Part shown: positions 9,019-18,270 of the stretch, piece by piece
Position numbering within the stretch: the first letter of the stretch is position 1
Layout: the number at the start of each line of letters is the position of its first letter
Assembly: GCA_031262225.1 (NCBI GenBank)
Contig: JAISIC010000067.1
Location: 1 to 61,396, forward strand
From: Ruminococcus sp.
GTDB lineage: Bacteria; Bacillota; Clostridia; Oscillospirales; Ruminococcaceae
Direction of reading: 5' to 3'
Length of the DNA stretch: 61,396 nucleotides
The notes under the pieces: generated by a model
What the model was told of the DNA's origin: nothing
Databases searched by the model: none
Seen by the model: the letters and a program-made list of their open reading frames with translations, nothing else
Made by a program: the position numbers and the translations under genes

Positions 9019-11310
9019 ATGAAACGTGTTTTAGCATTAACATTCGCGATGCTTTTGCTTGTCTTATCCGGCTGTGCGAAGGCGATTCCGACGGCATCGA
9101 AGGACTTTTATATAAAAAAAGCGGTTATTGCCGAAGCCGGGGAGTGGTATGACCGTATAACGGCGATTGCGAAGATTCCCGACGGCTATATAATGTCGGG
9201 GTCTACGTATATCTTCCATGAGGGTTTGGATAACACCGACTATTCATATGAAAATTTCATAGCGACAATGGATAATGACGGAAAGCTTGTTAATAAGCGA
9301 GTTCTTGTATCGGGGACAGAAGAAAACGGCTGGTCATCTGAAAGCTTTTCGGATTTTTTAACCGATTCAAAGGGCGAAGTCTATGCGATGGAAAGAACTT
9401 CAAGCTATGTGGACGACGTATGGAGCGATAAGGTCTTTTTGACGAAAATAAACAGCGACCTCACCACGGAGCAGGTTCTTGATTTCAGCAAGGCTTTTGA
9501 GGGCGTTGCAACCGACTCATACCTTTATTTTATGTCGATGGCACTTGACGACTTCGGGAATGTTTTTGTAAATAATAATATGCAGGTGTATGGGATAAAC
9601 ATCGCATCGGGCGAGATCTTTTATACCCAGCTTCAGGGCGACCACTACACACAGGGTGTTATGAGGATGGACGACGGAAAAGCCGGCGTTATGGTAGTGA
9701 AATTTTCTGACACCGAATCAAGCAATGTCATTATTCCTATCGACCCTGTGACAGGTGCAGAGGGTGCCGAAATCCTTTTCCGCGGCATTGCAAATGATAT
9801 CAGCAGAAGTGACTTTGACAGCGAATATTCATACTACTATGCGGATTTCCAAGGCATATACGGCTTTAACGAGGGCGACGAGGAACAGACACTTGTCGCT
9901 GATATGATGAAATCGGGCATTGCACACATAAATTTCGGCGGAAGCAAGCCTATCTGCATATCTCCCGACAGTTTTGCGATGGTCGGAACCGACACTTTGA
10001 CAGCAAAGGAAACCCTTTTTAAGCTGACAATTATCCCTCCCGAAGAGGTGCCCGATAAAAAGCTTATCTCTATGGCGGGGATGGGTGCAGATGACTATGT
10101 TTCAAGCTACATAAAAAATTTTAACGCCGAAAATGAAGAGTTTCAGATCGACTATAAGGTGTATAATACCGCCAGCAGCGATGTTACTGATTTTATGTCA
10201 GAATTTACAACAGATATTTTAGCAGGGAAAACCTTTGATATAATGGACGTAAACATATATATGCCCTATGCAAGCTATGCCAAGAAAGGGCTTTTCACCG
10301 ACCTTAATGAATATATCGAAGGTGATCCCGAGCTTAGCAGAGAAGACCTTGTCGAATCGGTGCTCGAAGCTTCGGAAATTGACGGCAAGCTTTACAGCCT
10401 TATCACAGGCTACGATATATATTCCCTTACCGGCAAGACAGCGATTTTCGGGGATAAACCGGGAATATCGCTTGATGAGATTTTAGCAGTTTCAAAAAAC
10501 TATCCCGAAGCTGTAATTTTTGATAAGTCCACCACACGAGACGGCTTTTTGTCTAACTTGCTTTACTATTCATTCTCAGACTATGTGGACTATCAAAACG
10601 GCAGTACCCGCTTTAATTCCCCCGAGTTTATCACGCTTTTAGAGACTGCGATGACCTATCCGGAACAGATTGACTATATGAGTTATGACTGGACGGCGGC
10701 GGAGGCTCTATACAGCAAGGATTTGGCATTATTGCGGCACTCGTCGCTCCGGGATTTCAAACAGGCGAAAACCGACGAACTCACCTTCGGCGGACCGATA
10801 ACATTCCTCGGCTTCCCGAACAGCAAGGGTGAATCGGGAATCGTCGCAATGCCGAGGTACGAATATGCGATAATGAAAAACACTTCAAATCCCGACGGTG
10901 CTTGGCAGTTTATAAAGGGCATACTGGCATATGAAGGGGAACCTCCCGTCGGGAATGTTCGGTATATAAACGAAACCTTTTCAATTTTGAAAACAAAAAA
11001 TGACGTTATTGCAAAAGAGGCGACAGAACCGCCTTACTACTACGACCAAAACGGCGTTAAGCAGTTTACGGATAACTATTCGTCATATATAGGCGGCATT
11101 GTGGTTGAGATGGAACCCAACACCCCCGAAGATAATGAAATAACATATAAAGCAATCGACAGTGTAAGCGAGATTTTCCGTTATGACGCGAATGTCTGGA
11201 ATATAATTCTTGAAGAGACAGGACCCTATTTTAAGGGGACGGGGACGGCAAAAGAAACGGCAGAGATGATTGATAACAGGGTTAAGACCTATCTGCAGGA
11301 AACAATGTAA
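9019..11310 (+). CDS. Lipoprotein: propeller-like N-half plus extracellular solute-binding domain
   Basis: 763-aa lipoprotein with lipobox LSGC after a hydrophobic stretch. Residues of about 30-340 form repeats of strand-rich segments typical of a propeller. Residues of about 345-760 resemble a family 1 ABC solute-binding protein: a YIKNFNAENEEFQIDYKVY start, FDIMDVN, a central hinge region, and NTSNPDGAWQFIKGIL near the end. No permease or ATPase gene is adjacent, so it may be a sensor, or may serve a transporter elsewhere. SD GAGGA precedes the ATG. It may be transcribed by read-through from tRNA-Leu and ends at a strong terminator. Confidence 0.8.
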   Translation: MKRVLALTFAMLLLVLSGCAKAIPTASKDFYIKKAVIAEAGEWYDRITAIAKIPDGYIMSGSTYIFHEGLDNTDYSYENFIATMDNDGKLVNKRVLVSGTEENGWSSESFSDFLTDSKGEVYAMERTSSYVDDVWSDKVFLTKINSDLTTEQVLDFSKAFEGVATDSYLYFMSMALDDFGNVFVNNNMQVYGINIASGEIFYTQLQGDHYTQGVMRMDDGKAGVMVVKFSDTESSNVIIPIDPVTGAEGAEILFRGIANDISRSDFDSEYSYYYADFQGIYGFNEGDEEQTLVADMMKSGIAHINFGGSKPICISPDSFAMVGTDTLTAKETLFKLTIIPPEEVPDKKLISMAGMGADDYVSSYIKNFNAENEEFQIDYKVYNTASSDVTDFMSEFTTDILAGKTFDIMDVNIYMPYASYAKKGLFTDLNEYIEGDPELSREDLVESVLEASEIDGKLYSLITGYDIYSLTGKTAIFGDKPGISLDEILAVSKNYPEAVIFDKSTTRDGFLSNLLYYSFSDYVDYQNGSTRFNSPEFITLLETAMTYPEQIDYMSYDWTAAEALYSKDLALLRHSSLRDFKQAKTDELTFGGPITFLGFPNSKGESGIVAMPRYEYAIMKNTSNPDGAWQFIKGILAYEGEPPVGNVRYINETFSILKTKNDVIAKEATEPPYYYDQNGVKQFTDNYSSYIGGIVVEMEPNTPEDNEITYKAIDSVSEIFRYDANVWNIILEETGPYFKGTGTAKETAEMIDNRVKTYLQETM

Positions 11311-11316
11311 ATAGAA

Positions 11317-11345
11317 AAGAGGCGTGTGAAAACGCCTCTTTTTTG
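11317..11345. terminator. Bidirectional rho-independent terminator
   Basis: AAGAGGCGT (11317-11325), loop GTGAAA, ACGCCTCTT (11332-11340) and a T-run. On the minus strand the stem is also followed by T-rich sequence. It ends both the 9019 lipoprotein gene and the leftward 11355 gene. Confidence 0.9.
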
Positions 11346-11354
11346 TTAACTTTT

Positions 11355-11558
11355 TCAGTTAGCTGTTGTGGTTGTTACGGTAACAACGTCAAAGGGTGTG
11401 GTTGCGGTAGCAAGGTCAGCGGTTGTAGTTACAGAAGCTGTTGTAGCGTCTGATGTGGGGCCTGTTGTGCCTTGGGGGTTATTTTTTGCGGCTTCACAGC
11501 CGGTGAAAAGCATTCCTGCTACTGCTAAAACCGCGATTGCGGCGGATATTTTCTTCAT
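11355..11558 (-). CDS. 67-aa Thr-rich mini-lipoprotein
   Basis: A tiny lipoprotein. The signal peptide ends in lipobox LFTGC with Cys at about 20. After it comes a roughly 47-residue tail made largely of Thr, Ala, Val and Ser, with TTTTAN at the end and no folded domain. SD AAGGAG lies five bases before the ATG. It could be a mucin-like, possibly O-glycosylated surface peptide (inference). The same Thr-rich design appears in the exported proteins at 47504, 54141 and 58169. A hairpin CCGACA/TGTCGG at 11581-11601 lies in its 5' leader. Confidence 0.75.
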   Translation of the reverse strand: MKKISAAIAVLAVAGMLFTGCEAAKNNPQGTTGPTSDATTASVTTTADLATATTPFDVVTVTTTTAN

Positions 11559-11628
11559 TTGTACTCCTTGTGGATTATTACCGACAAGGACGGGGTGTCG
11601 GGGTAATTACAGTTAATTTAGATTAATT

Positions 11629-12726
11629 TTATACATTGAAACGGAAATGACAAACGTCGCCGTCCGCCATAACATATTCCTTGCCTTCAAGCCGTAGGAG
11701 ACCCTTTTCACGTGCCGCGGCGATGGAGCCGCAAGCTTTGAGGTCGGTGAAGGCGATAACTTCTGCACGGATGAAACCGCGTTCAAAGTCTGTGTGAATC
11801 TTTCCTGCCGCCTGCGGTGCTTTGGTTCCTCTTGTGATAGTCCATGCTCTGCATTCGTCTTCGCCCGCAGTGAGGAATGATATCAGCCCCAAAAGTTCGT
11901 AACCGAGTGTTATAATCCGCTCAAGACCTGTTTTAGAAAGCCCCATCTCGTCAAGGAACATTTTTTTATCCGCTTCATCCATGTCTGATATCTCGGCCTC
12001 AATTTCGGCACAGATCGGAAGCACGACGGCGTTATCAAGCCCCGCAAACTCTACTACCTTTTTATAGTATTCGTTTTCATCAGGCTTCCCGACCGTTTCT
12101 TCCGCCATGTTTGCCGCATATATTATCGGCTTTGCGGAGAGGAGCGGAGTAGTTTTGAGCATATTGCCGAACGCTTCGGTGTCAAAATCCGAAAAGCTTC
12201 TGGCAGATTTGCCCTCTTCAAGATGTGCTTTTAGGTTTTCAAGCAGGGTAAGCTCGTCGGCGTTTTTCTTGTCGCCTTTGAGGAGCTTTTTCACACGGTC
12301 AATACGCCTGTCAACCATCTCTATATCGGCAAAGATAAGTTCAAGGTTAATGGTTTCAATGTCCCGTCCGGGATTAATATTCCCGTCCACATGAATAATA
12401 TCCGCATTGTCAAAACATCTCACAACGTGGACAATCGCGTCGGTTTCTCGGATATCTGCAAGGAATTTGTTGCCAAGTCCTTCACCCTTTGAAGCACCCT
12501 TCACAAGCCCTGCTATATCCACAAAATGAAGCACTGCGGGTGTGAATTTCGCGGGATTATACATATCGCGAAGATGAGCAAGCCGGTCGTCCGGGACGGA
12601 AACAATTCCCACATTCGGTTCGATGGTGCAGAAAGGAAAATTTGCGGATGCCGCACCCGCGTTTGTAAGTGCGTTGAAAAGTGTGCTTTTCCCGACATTC
12701 GGGAGACCTACCATGCCAAGTTTCAT
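11629..12726 (-). CDS. ychF: Redox-regulated ATPase YchF (OLA1 family)
   Basis: Obg-family P-loop ATPase associated with ribosomes and oxidative stress. 365 aa is full length. Seen: the G1 loop GLPNVGKST at residues 7-15, [11 protein letters not shown] (G3), YAANMAEE in place of the NKxD G4 motif (the ATP-preferring signature), and a C-terminal TGS-like part with [17 protein letters not shown]. The start ATG overlaps the LacI stop by four bases, an odd pairing that implies shared transcription with the regulator. Confidence in the family is high. Confidence 0.96.
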   Translation of the reverse strand: MKLGMVGLPNVGKSTLFNALTNAGAASANFPFCTIEPNVGIVSVPDDRLAHLRDMYNPAKFTPAVLHFVDIAGLVKGASKGEGLGNKFLADIRETDAIVHVVRCFDNADIIHVDGNINPGRDIETINLELIFADIEMVDRRIDRVKKLLKGDKKNADELTLLENLKAHLEEGKSARSFSDFDTEAFGNMLKTTPLLSAKPIIYAANMAEETVGKPDENEYYKKVVEFAGLDNAVVLPICAEIEAEISDMDEADKKMFLDEMGLSKTGLERIITLGYELLGLISFLTAGEDECRAWTITRGTKAPQAAGKIHTDFERGFIRAEVIAFTDLKACGSIAAAREKGLLRLEGKEYVMADGDVCHFRFNV

Positions 12727-13721
12727 AGTGACTCTCTCTCAATTATTTCAAAGGGCATTTTGATATGCTCTGTATTTGCCGAAGGGTTCCCCTTTTTCTC
12801 AATAAGCTTTGCGATGACAGTTTGTCCGATCTCGTATGCAGGCTGATTCACGGTTGTGAGCCCGGGTGTTAAGAGCCCCGAAAAGGCGATATTGTCAAAT
12901 CCGCAAACCTTGAAATATCTTCCTCCCGAAAGCGATTTTGCCGCCTGTGCCGCATAGCTTTTTATCACCGCAGCTGCGAGCAGATCGGATATGCAAAAGA
13001 TTGCGGTGGGCGGATCGACAAGCTGTGAAAAATAACGATACGCCTTTTCGCCGGAAGAAAAATCATATGTGCCCATGTAGATATATTCTTCCCGGTATGT
13101 AATTTTGTTGTCGGCAAGGGCGTTTTCATAACCCTGACGCCTGTCAAGAGCGGAAACCGCCGTTCCTGCCGCCGTGAGGAGCCCGATTTTTTTATGCCCC
13201 TTTTTTATTATCAAATCAACTGCGGCATATGCCGCCGCCTCGTCGTCAACGGTGACGGTCAGAACCTCTGCATCGGGGATGCGTTCGCAGGCAAGGGCGA
13301 TGTTATATTTTTCGTTGTAAGCAGAAAGGTCATCCGCCGACATATGCGTGCCCAAAAGCACCGCCGCATCGACGATTTTATTTTCCATCATCGAAAGAAG
13401 GCGGCGTTCTGCTGCCGAATTGTCGCCTGAACAGCCGATTAACAGATCATAACCGCGTTTTGAAGCCTCATCCTGCATTCCGGAAAGGATATTATTGTAA
13501 AAAGAGTGTTCGGCACTCGGAATAATCGCAAGGATTATTCTGGTTTCCGAGCGGCGGAGCCCTCGCCCCAAAACATTCGGACTGTAACCAAGCTTATCTA
13601 TGGCATCATTTATTTTCGCCGTTACTTCGGGTGCAACATGTGCAGAGCCGTTAATAACCCTTGAGACGGTGGCTGTTGAAACTCCCGCAAGGTTTGCGAC
13701 ATCCTTCATTGTAACTGCCAT
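12723..13721 (-). CDS. LacI-family transcriptional regulator
   Basis: 332-aa repressor. The N-terminal helix-turn-helix MKDVANLAGVSTATVSRVIN and hinge GYSPNVLGRGLR are followed by a periplasmic-binding-protein-like effector domain with LLTAAG, ICGFDN-type and TVNQP segments. SD AAAGGAG lies eleven bases before the ATG. No sugar catabolic genes are adjacent, so its target is not visible. It sits between a small membrane protein gene (30 bases upstream) and ychF (4-base overlap). Confidence 0.94.
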   Translation of the reverse strand: MAVTMKDVANLAGVSTATVSRVINGSAHVAPEVTAKINDAIDKLGYSPNVLGRGLRRSETRIILAIIPSAEHSFYNNILSGMQDEASKRGYDLLIGCSGDNSAAERRLLSMMENKIVDAAVLLGTHMSADDLSAYNEKYNIALACERIPDAEVLTVTVDDEAAAYAAVDLIIKKGHKKIGLLTAAGTAVSALDRRQGYENALADNKITYREEYIYMGTYDFSSGEKAYRYFSQLVDPPTAIFCISDLLAAAVIKSYAAQAAKSLSGGRYFKVCGFDNIAFSGLLTPGLTTVNQPAYEIGQTVIAKLIEKKGNPSANTEHIKMPFEIIERESL

Positions 13722-13751
13722 GACAAATCAAACTCCTTTTGCTCCTCACGA

Positions 13752-14216
13752 CTACATTATTTTCTCGTCTTCGGTCAAAGCCCTGTTTTCATCAGAAATC
13801 TTCTTATCTCTGCGAAGCTTTCGCTTTTCCATCTTCTCGGGAAGAAAATAGTTTAAGGCACATAAAACAAGTAAAAATATGCTTGCATAGATACTCGGCA
13901 GATGGTTTTGGGCAATTTTGTCTGTAACCCAGCCCGGCATCCAACCCGCGGCAAGGCTGTTCAAATAGTAAATAGTATAAAGATATCCCGCACTGCCGAT
14001 TACGGTAAAAATTGCCGGCGTAATGCTCATCTTGAAGATGACCATTATATATGCCGCCAAAAGGAGCGGTGCGGCGACAATAAGCCCGTATGAACCCTGA
14101 CTGTAATCGACCTGGTTGAGGATGAAACCTATTGCACCCAAAACATTGATAATCACGCCGAAAAAGACGGTGACAATACCTGTAATAATAAGTAAAATAA
14201 TCCGAAGTGTTTTCAT
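13752..14216 (-). CDS. Four-helix integral membrane protein, candidate leaderless gene
   Basis: 154 aa with four hydrophobic segments (about residues 4-26, 45-63, 66-88 and 106-124) and a highly charged cytoplasmic tail KMEKRKLRRDKK ending EDEKIM. Function unknown. The ATG lies only six bases after a good -10 box, so the mRNA probably starts at the ATG itself, and no SD is present. It is the first gene of the leftward unit with lacI and ychF. I have no family name for it. Confidence 0.72.
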   Translation of the reverse strand: MKTLRIILLIITGIVTVFFGVIINVLGAIGFILNQVDYSQGSYGLIVAAPLLLAAYIMVIFKMSITPAIFTVIGSAGYLYTIYYLNSLAAGWMPGWVTDKIAQNHLPSIYASIFLLVLCALNYFLPEKMEKRKLRRDKKISDENRALTEDEKIM

Positions 14217-14222
14217 AACACG

Positions 14223-14251
14223 AGTATAACATAAATTTGTACAAAAGTCAA
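14223..14251 (-). promoter_or_regulatory. Sigma-A promoter abutting the 14216 start codon
   Basis: Minus strand: -35 TTGACT (14251-14246), a 17-bp spacer and TATACT (14228-14223) with TGT extension. Six bases separate the -10 from the ATG, predicting a leaderless transcript. Confidence 0.78.
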
Positions 14252-14269
14252 TTAATTTTTCTAAAAGTC

Positions 14270-14298
14270 TTGCAATATCGGTTATTTTATGCTATAAT
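14270..14298 (+). promoter_or_regulatory. Sigma-A promoter for the S26-like gene
   Basis: -35 TTGCAA (14270-14275), a 17-bp spacer and TATAAT (14293-14298) with TGC extension. It is divergent from the 14223-14251 promoter and about 20 bp away from it. Confidence 0.82.
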
Positions 14299-14337
14299 AA
14301 AGTTATCTAATTGTTTGTAGTTATAGAGGATGTTAAG

Positions 14338-15585
14338 ATGAATCAGAGAAAAGGCGCAGGGACGTTCATTAGAGTTTTGATTATACTCATTTTAGTTGTC
14401 CTCATCGGAGGGGTTCTTGCCTTCAATTTCTTCTTCAAGACCGACGGCACACCCTCGAATATTTTCGGGCTCTATTTCCTCCGCACCAACGAAATTTATA
14501 TGGAAACGGAAATCATGCCCGGCGATATGGTTATCGCACTCAAAACCGAGCCGTCGGAACTTCAGGCGGACGATGTTGTAATATGTCAGTTTGATGAGCG
14601 AGTTACCATAATCAGGATTGTCGCTGTTGAACCTGCGGAGGGAATTAACCCCGTCGGCTTCTGGGTGAAATATGACACCGTTGATGACTCGAAAGCTTTT
14701 AAGATTGATGAATCGAAGATAGTAGCTCGTGCAGAGTATAAAGACCCTGTCATGGGACAGCTTTTAACGGCGGCAACGTCAATCCCCGGAATAATCGTTG
14801 CGGTGATAATCCCGCTTACCATAATCATAATATATCAGATAACACGCTTTGCAAAGGAACGCTCCGACTACACCGAAGAAGACTACGAGGAACTTCCCGA
14901 CAAGCCGGGCGAAACGCCCGAAGCACGCACCGAAAGGCGTTTTCGCGAACGCACCGAAGACCTCACCGAGATGCTTGCCGAGCGAAACTTAGATGAGCCG
15001 GTTAAGCTATCCTCCCTCAAGACGACGGATCGAACGCTTTCGGTTAATGAACAAGGACGTGCCGAACTATCTAAATTTGCTGATACCAAAACAAGGCAGA
15101 TTGCAGTTACAGCCTACCCGAAAGCTCCTGAAGGTCCGCGTTTCCAAAGCAGAATAGGCTTCCCGGAAAAGGAAACTCCTGCCGTGCCGGTTATGTTAAT
15201 CCCGCCCGAGACAAACGATAAGCCGCCTGTCACAAGAATAGACGACCTTATCCGCGACAAGGCACCGCTTGATGACAGAGCAAAGGATTTCCTTCGTCCG
15301 AAACCTGCAAGCGTTATCCCCGATGAGATAACAAAACTCCAGCAGAGCACAGTTTCAAAGCCGTCTGCTTTCGACGAATCAGTAAGGGAATACTATCAGG
15401 CGCCGACAAAGCAGGAACAGGCAAGGCAAGAACAGGCGAAGCCCGAGACATTTTTGGAACCGACCATACCGGACGGTGCGGTGGTACCCAAAGAAAAAAT
15501 CACCCCCGTTCGCCGCAAAAAGCCGAGCAGCACCGTTGATGAGCTGATGAAGATGATAGATGATCAATCAAGCAAAAGGAGATAA
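14338..15585 (+). CDS. S26 signal-peptidase-like protein lacking catalytic Ser and His, with long disordered tail
   Basis: 415 aa; start ATG 14338 with GAGGA upstream and a promoter just before. TM1 spans about 11-33 and TM2 about 148-168. The extracytoplasmic part resembles the SipW-type S26 core: YMETEIMPGDMV aligns with the usual SMEPTIxPGD motif, but Tyr54 replaces the nucleophilic Ser. The general-base position (usually His-Arg) reads Ile92-Arg93. The fold may be kept without peptidase activity (inference). A cytoplasmic tail of about 240 residues, rich in Pro, Glu and Lys, follows. It probably binds partners or acts as a scaffold; function unknown. Confidence 0.7.
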   Translation: MNQRKGAGTFIRVLIILILVVLIGGVLAFNFFFKTDGTPSNIFGLYFLRTNEIYMETEIMPGDMVIALKTEPSELQADDVVICQFDERVTIIRIVAVEPAEGINPVGFWVKYDTVDDSKAFKIDESKIVARAEYKDPVMGQLLTAATSIPGIIVAVIIPLTIIIIYQITRFAKERSDYTEEDYEELPDKPGETPEARTERRFRERTEDLTEMLAERNLDEPVKLSSLKTTDRTLSVNEQGRAELSKFADTKTRQIAVTAYPKAPEGPRFQSRIGFPEKETPAVPVMLIPPETNDKPPVTRIDDLIRDKAPLDDRAKDFLRPKPASVIPDEITKLQQSTVSKPSAFDESVREYYQAPTKQEQARQEQAKPETFLEPTIPDGAVVPKEKITPVRRKKPSSTVDELMKMIDDQSSKRR

Positions 15586-15586
15586 A

Positions 15587-15631
15587 GTGCGGCGGCATAG
15601 AAAATCGGTCTGGCGGCATTCAGCGCCGCAC
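15587..15631. repeat. GC-rich inverted repeat between the S26-like and DHH genes
   Basis: GTGCGGCG (15587-15594) and CGCCGCAC (15624-15631) are perfect 8-base arms; an inner GGCGG and CGCC can extend the fold. No T-run follows, so it is not a terminator. It may be an mRNA hairpin between the two genes. Confidence 0.45.
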
Positions 15632-15692
15632 GGGTACTGATTGGCGGCTGTGATTGTATCCGAAACGTAACATTCTAAAGGAGAATATAGAT

Positions 15693-16628
15693 ATGAGACT
15701 TATTACAAGGTCCGATTTTGACGGGCTTGCCTGTGCAGCACTTCTCAAAGATGCAGGAATAATCGATTCGTGGAAGTTTGCCCACCCCAAAGACCTCCAG
15801 GACGGTCTTGTGGAGGTTTTGCCGACCGACTGTCTTGCGAATGTGCCTTATGTTAAGGGCTGCGGGCTTTGGTTTGATCACCATTCTTCCGAGTTTGAAA
15901 GAAATCAGCTCAAGGGACAGTATGAGGGCGAGAGCCGCATTGCTCCGTCCTGTGCAAGAATTGTATATGACTACTACGGCGGCAGTGAGCGTTTCGGTGC
16001 TAACTACGACGATATAATGATAGCCGTTGACAAGGTTGACAGCGGCAACCTCACCCGTGAAGAGGTGTTAAACCCTGAAGGATGGATTTTAATCGGCTTC
16101 CTTATGGACCCTCGAACAGGCTTGGGGAGATGGCGTAAATTCACCATCAGTAACTATCAACTTATGGAAAAGCTTATCGACTGTGTCCGCACTATGACTA
16201 CAGACGAGATTTTAAGGCTTCCCGACGTGGTTGAACGTATAGATACATACTATGAACAGACAGAAAATTTCAAGGCGATGGTTCGCGAACACACCCGAAC
16301 CTATAACGATGTCATTATCACCGATCTTCGCGGCGTTGACCCGATCTATTCCGGCAACAGATTTTTAATCTACAGCCTCTATCCCGAACAGAATATCTCC
16401 GCTTGGATCGTTTCGGGCAAGGGCGGTGCGGGATGCTCCGCTGCTGTGGGATATTCAATCTTAAACCGCACCTCGAACGTTAATGTCGGCAGACTTATGC
16501 TCAAATACGGCGGCGGCGGACATAAAGCCGTGGGCACCTGCCAGTTTTCGGATGAGAACATGAACGAAGAACTTCCCAAGATGCTTGATGAACTTGTAAA
16601 CTACAGCGAATACCACAATGCGGAATAG
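15693..16628 (+). CDS. DHH/DHHA1 phosphoesterase (exopolyphosphatase-like)
   Basis: 311 aa; the start ATG 15693 has AAGGAG nine bases upstream. DHH-superfamily hydrolase, related to exopolyphosphatase and nanoRNase. Seen: ITRSDFDGLACA at the N-terminus (first metal motif), LWFDHHSSEFE (the DHH motif) and the C-terminal GGGGHKAVGTC of DHHA1. The substrate could be short RNA, a cyclic dinucleotide product or polyphosphate; sequence does not decide. It is followed eight bases later by nadB. Confidence 0.88.
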   Translation: MRLITRSDFDGLACAALLKDAGIIDSWKFAHPKDLQDGLVEVLPTDCLANVPYVKGCGLWFDHHSSEFERNQLKGQYEGESRIAPSCARIVYDYYGGSERFGANYDDIMIAVDKVDSGNLTREEVLNPEGWILIGFLMDPRTGLGRWRKFTISNYQLMEKLIDCVRTMTTDEILRLPDVVERIDTYYEQTENFKAMVREHTRTYNDVIITDLRGVDPIYSGNRFLIYSLYPEQNISAWIVSGKGGAGCSAAVGYSILNRTSNVNVGRLMLKYGGGGHKAVGTCQFSDENMNEELPKMLDELVNYSEYHNAE

Positions 16629-16636
16629 GAATAACT

Positions 16637-18127
16637 TTGATTAAATCCAAATATCACGTAATCATTGCGGGAGCGGGTGTTGCAGGTCTATATGCGGCAC
16701 TCTGTCTCCCGTCCGATATAACTGCACTGCTTATTTCAAAGCAGACACTTGACGTGTGTAACTCGACCCTTGCACAGGGCGGAATTGCCGCTGTTTATAA
16801 CCCCGACGATGACGACACCGTCAATCTCCATTATCACGACAGCCTGCGAGCGGGGGGATTCAAAAACAACCCCGAAACGCTCTGGAAGCTTGTTACAGAG
16901 GCTCATTCCGACATTGAGCGGATTATATCTTTAGGCGTCGATTTTGACAAGGACAAAGAGGGAAAATATCATCGAACCCTTGAGGGCGGGCACTGCAGAC
17001 GGCGGATATTCCACTATAAGGATTCATCCGGGAACGAAGTCACAAGCCGCCTTCGCGAACAGGTTTTAACTCGAAAAAATATAACGGTTCTTCCCGAGAC
17101 GGAGCTTTGCAACCTCAAACGCACACACACAGGCTTTTCGGCTGATGTTCTTCGTGACGGTGATCATTTCACCTATGATTGTGCATATTTTATCATGGCA
17201 ACGGGCGGGATCGGGCGTGTTTATGAACGTACCACAAACGCTTCAATCGCAACCGGCGACGGCATTACAATTGCTTATGAGCTCGGTGCGAAGATAAAAA
17301 ATATCAGCCTTATACAGTTTCACCCCACCGCCTTTTATGACAGGAGCGAGACTGCAAGGGAATGTTTTCTTATCTCCGAGTCGGTTCGCGGCGAAGGTGC
17401 ATATCTTCTCAATCGGGACGGGGAACGGTTCATGGAAAATTACGACCCCGAACGAATGGAGCTTGCACCGCGTGATGTGGTGAGCCACGCGATAATTTCA
17501 GAAGCAAAGAGGCTTTCTTCGGACGAATTTCATCTTGACATATCCCACAAAGACCCCGAATTTATACGTAACCACTTTCCCGCGATAAATCGGTTTCTTC
17601 TTTCCAAGAATATCGACATGACAAAGGACAAAATCCCCATCTATCCCTGCCACCACTACCTCATGGGCGGGATAAACGTTGATGTGACAGGGCAGACTTC
17701 GGTTCCCGGGCTTTTTGCCTGCGGGGAATGTGCCCACACCGGCGTTCACGGCAATAATCGACTTGCCTCAAATTCGCTGCTTGAAGCCCTCGTTTTCGGG
17801 CGTTCCTGTGCAGAGGAGATAACCCGCAAACTTCGTGAGAGAGAGGCTTTTAAAGGCTCTCTTGATCCCGAAAAACTTTCAAGCTATAAATTTTTGCGGC
17901 GGTTCGATTCAAAGCCTGTTCCGAATGGGTTACGAACAAAGATTCGCGAGATTATGCAGAAAGCATATTTTGTGTTCCCCGACATGGTTGCGGTGAAAGA
18001 GGGGCTCCCCGAAGTGACAAAAATCAAGGAAGAGCTTGAAAACGGAAACTATATTGTTGATGTCCGTTATGTCGAAGCGAAGTCGCTTGCAACCGTCGCT
18101 TATCTGATTTTAAGAGAAATTATATAA
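16637..18127 (+). CDS. nadB: L-aspartate oxidase
   Basis: FAD enzyme that turns L-aspartate into iminoaspartate for NAD synthesis. 496 aa. The Rossmann motif GAGVAGLYAA is at residues 12-21. It also has STLAQGGIAAV, the active-site regions LEGGHCRRRI, IQFHPTAFYD, SVRGEGAYL, and GGINVDVTGQTSVPGLFACGE. The start is TTG at 16637 with AGGA just upstream. No nadA or nadC is adjacent, so the quinolinate pathway genes must be elsewhere. Fumarate reductase/succinate dehydrogenase flavoproteins are relatives, but the length and motifs favour NadB. Confidence 0.9.
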   Translation: MIKSKYHVIIAGAGVAGLYAALCLPSDITALLISKQTLDVCNSTLAQGGIAAVYNPDDDDTVNLHYHDSLRAGGFKNNPETLWKLVTEAHSDIERIISLGVDFDKDKEGKYHRTLEGGHCRRRIFHYKDSSGNEVTSRLREQVLTRKNITVLPETELCNLKRTHTGFSADVLRDGDHFTYDCAYFIMATGGIGRVYERTTNASIATGDGITIAYELGAKIKNISLIQFHPTAFYDRSETARECFLISESVRGEGAYLLNRDGERFMENYDPERMELAPRDVVSHAIISEAKRLSSDEFHLDISHKDPEFIRNHFPAINRFLLSKNIDMTKDKIPIYPCHHYLMGGINVDVTGQTSVPGLFACGECAHTGVHGNNRLASNSLLEALVFGRSCAEEITRKLREREAFKGSLDPEKLSSYKFLRRFDSKPVPNGLRTKIREIMQKAYFVFPDMVAVKEGLPEVTKIKEELENGNYIVDVRYVEAKSLATVAYLILREII

Positions 18128-18167
18128 ACAATTTCATAATTGTGCACAAAAATATAATAATTTATTC

Positions 18168-18196
18168 TTTTATTTTTATTAATTTTGTGGTAGAAT
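18168..18196 (+). promoter_or_regulatory. Possible extended -10 promoter for the mgsA-tsaB operon
   Basis: TAGAAT (18191-18196) with TGG extension; the -35 at 17 bp (TTTTAT) is weak. A leader of about 70 bases leads to the mgsA-like gene, whose SD is GAGGGGG. Confidence 0.4.
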
Positions 18197-18270
18197 ATAA
18201 GATGTGGCAACTTTTTGTGCCGCTGTGACGAACCTGTTTTGTCATTTAAGAGTTTGAGGGGGTTATTCCA

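Noticed and set aside
11368-11616. Rightward Val-rich open frame over the mini-lipoprotein
   Set aside because: Antisense of the lipoprotein gene, which has a real SD and lipobox.
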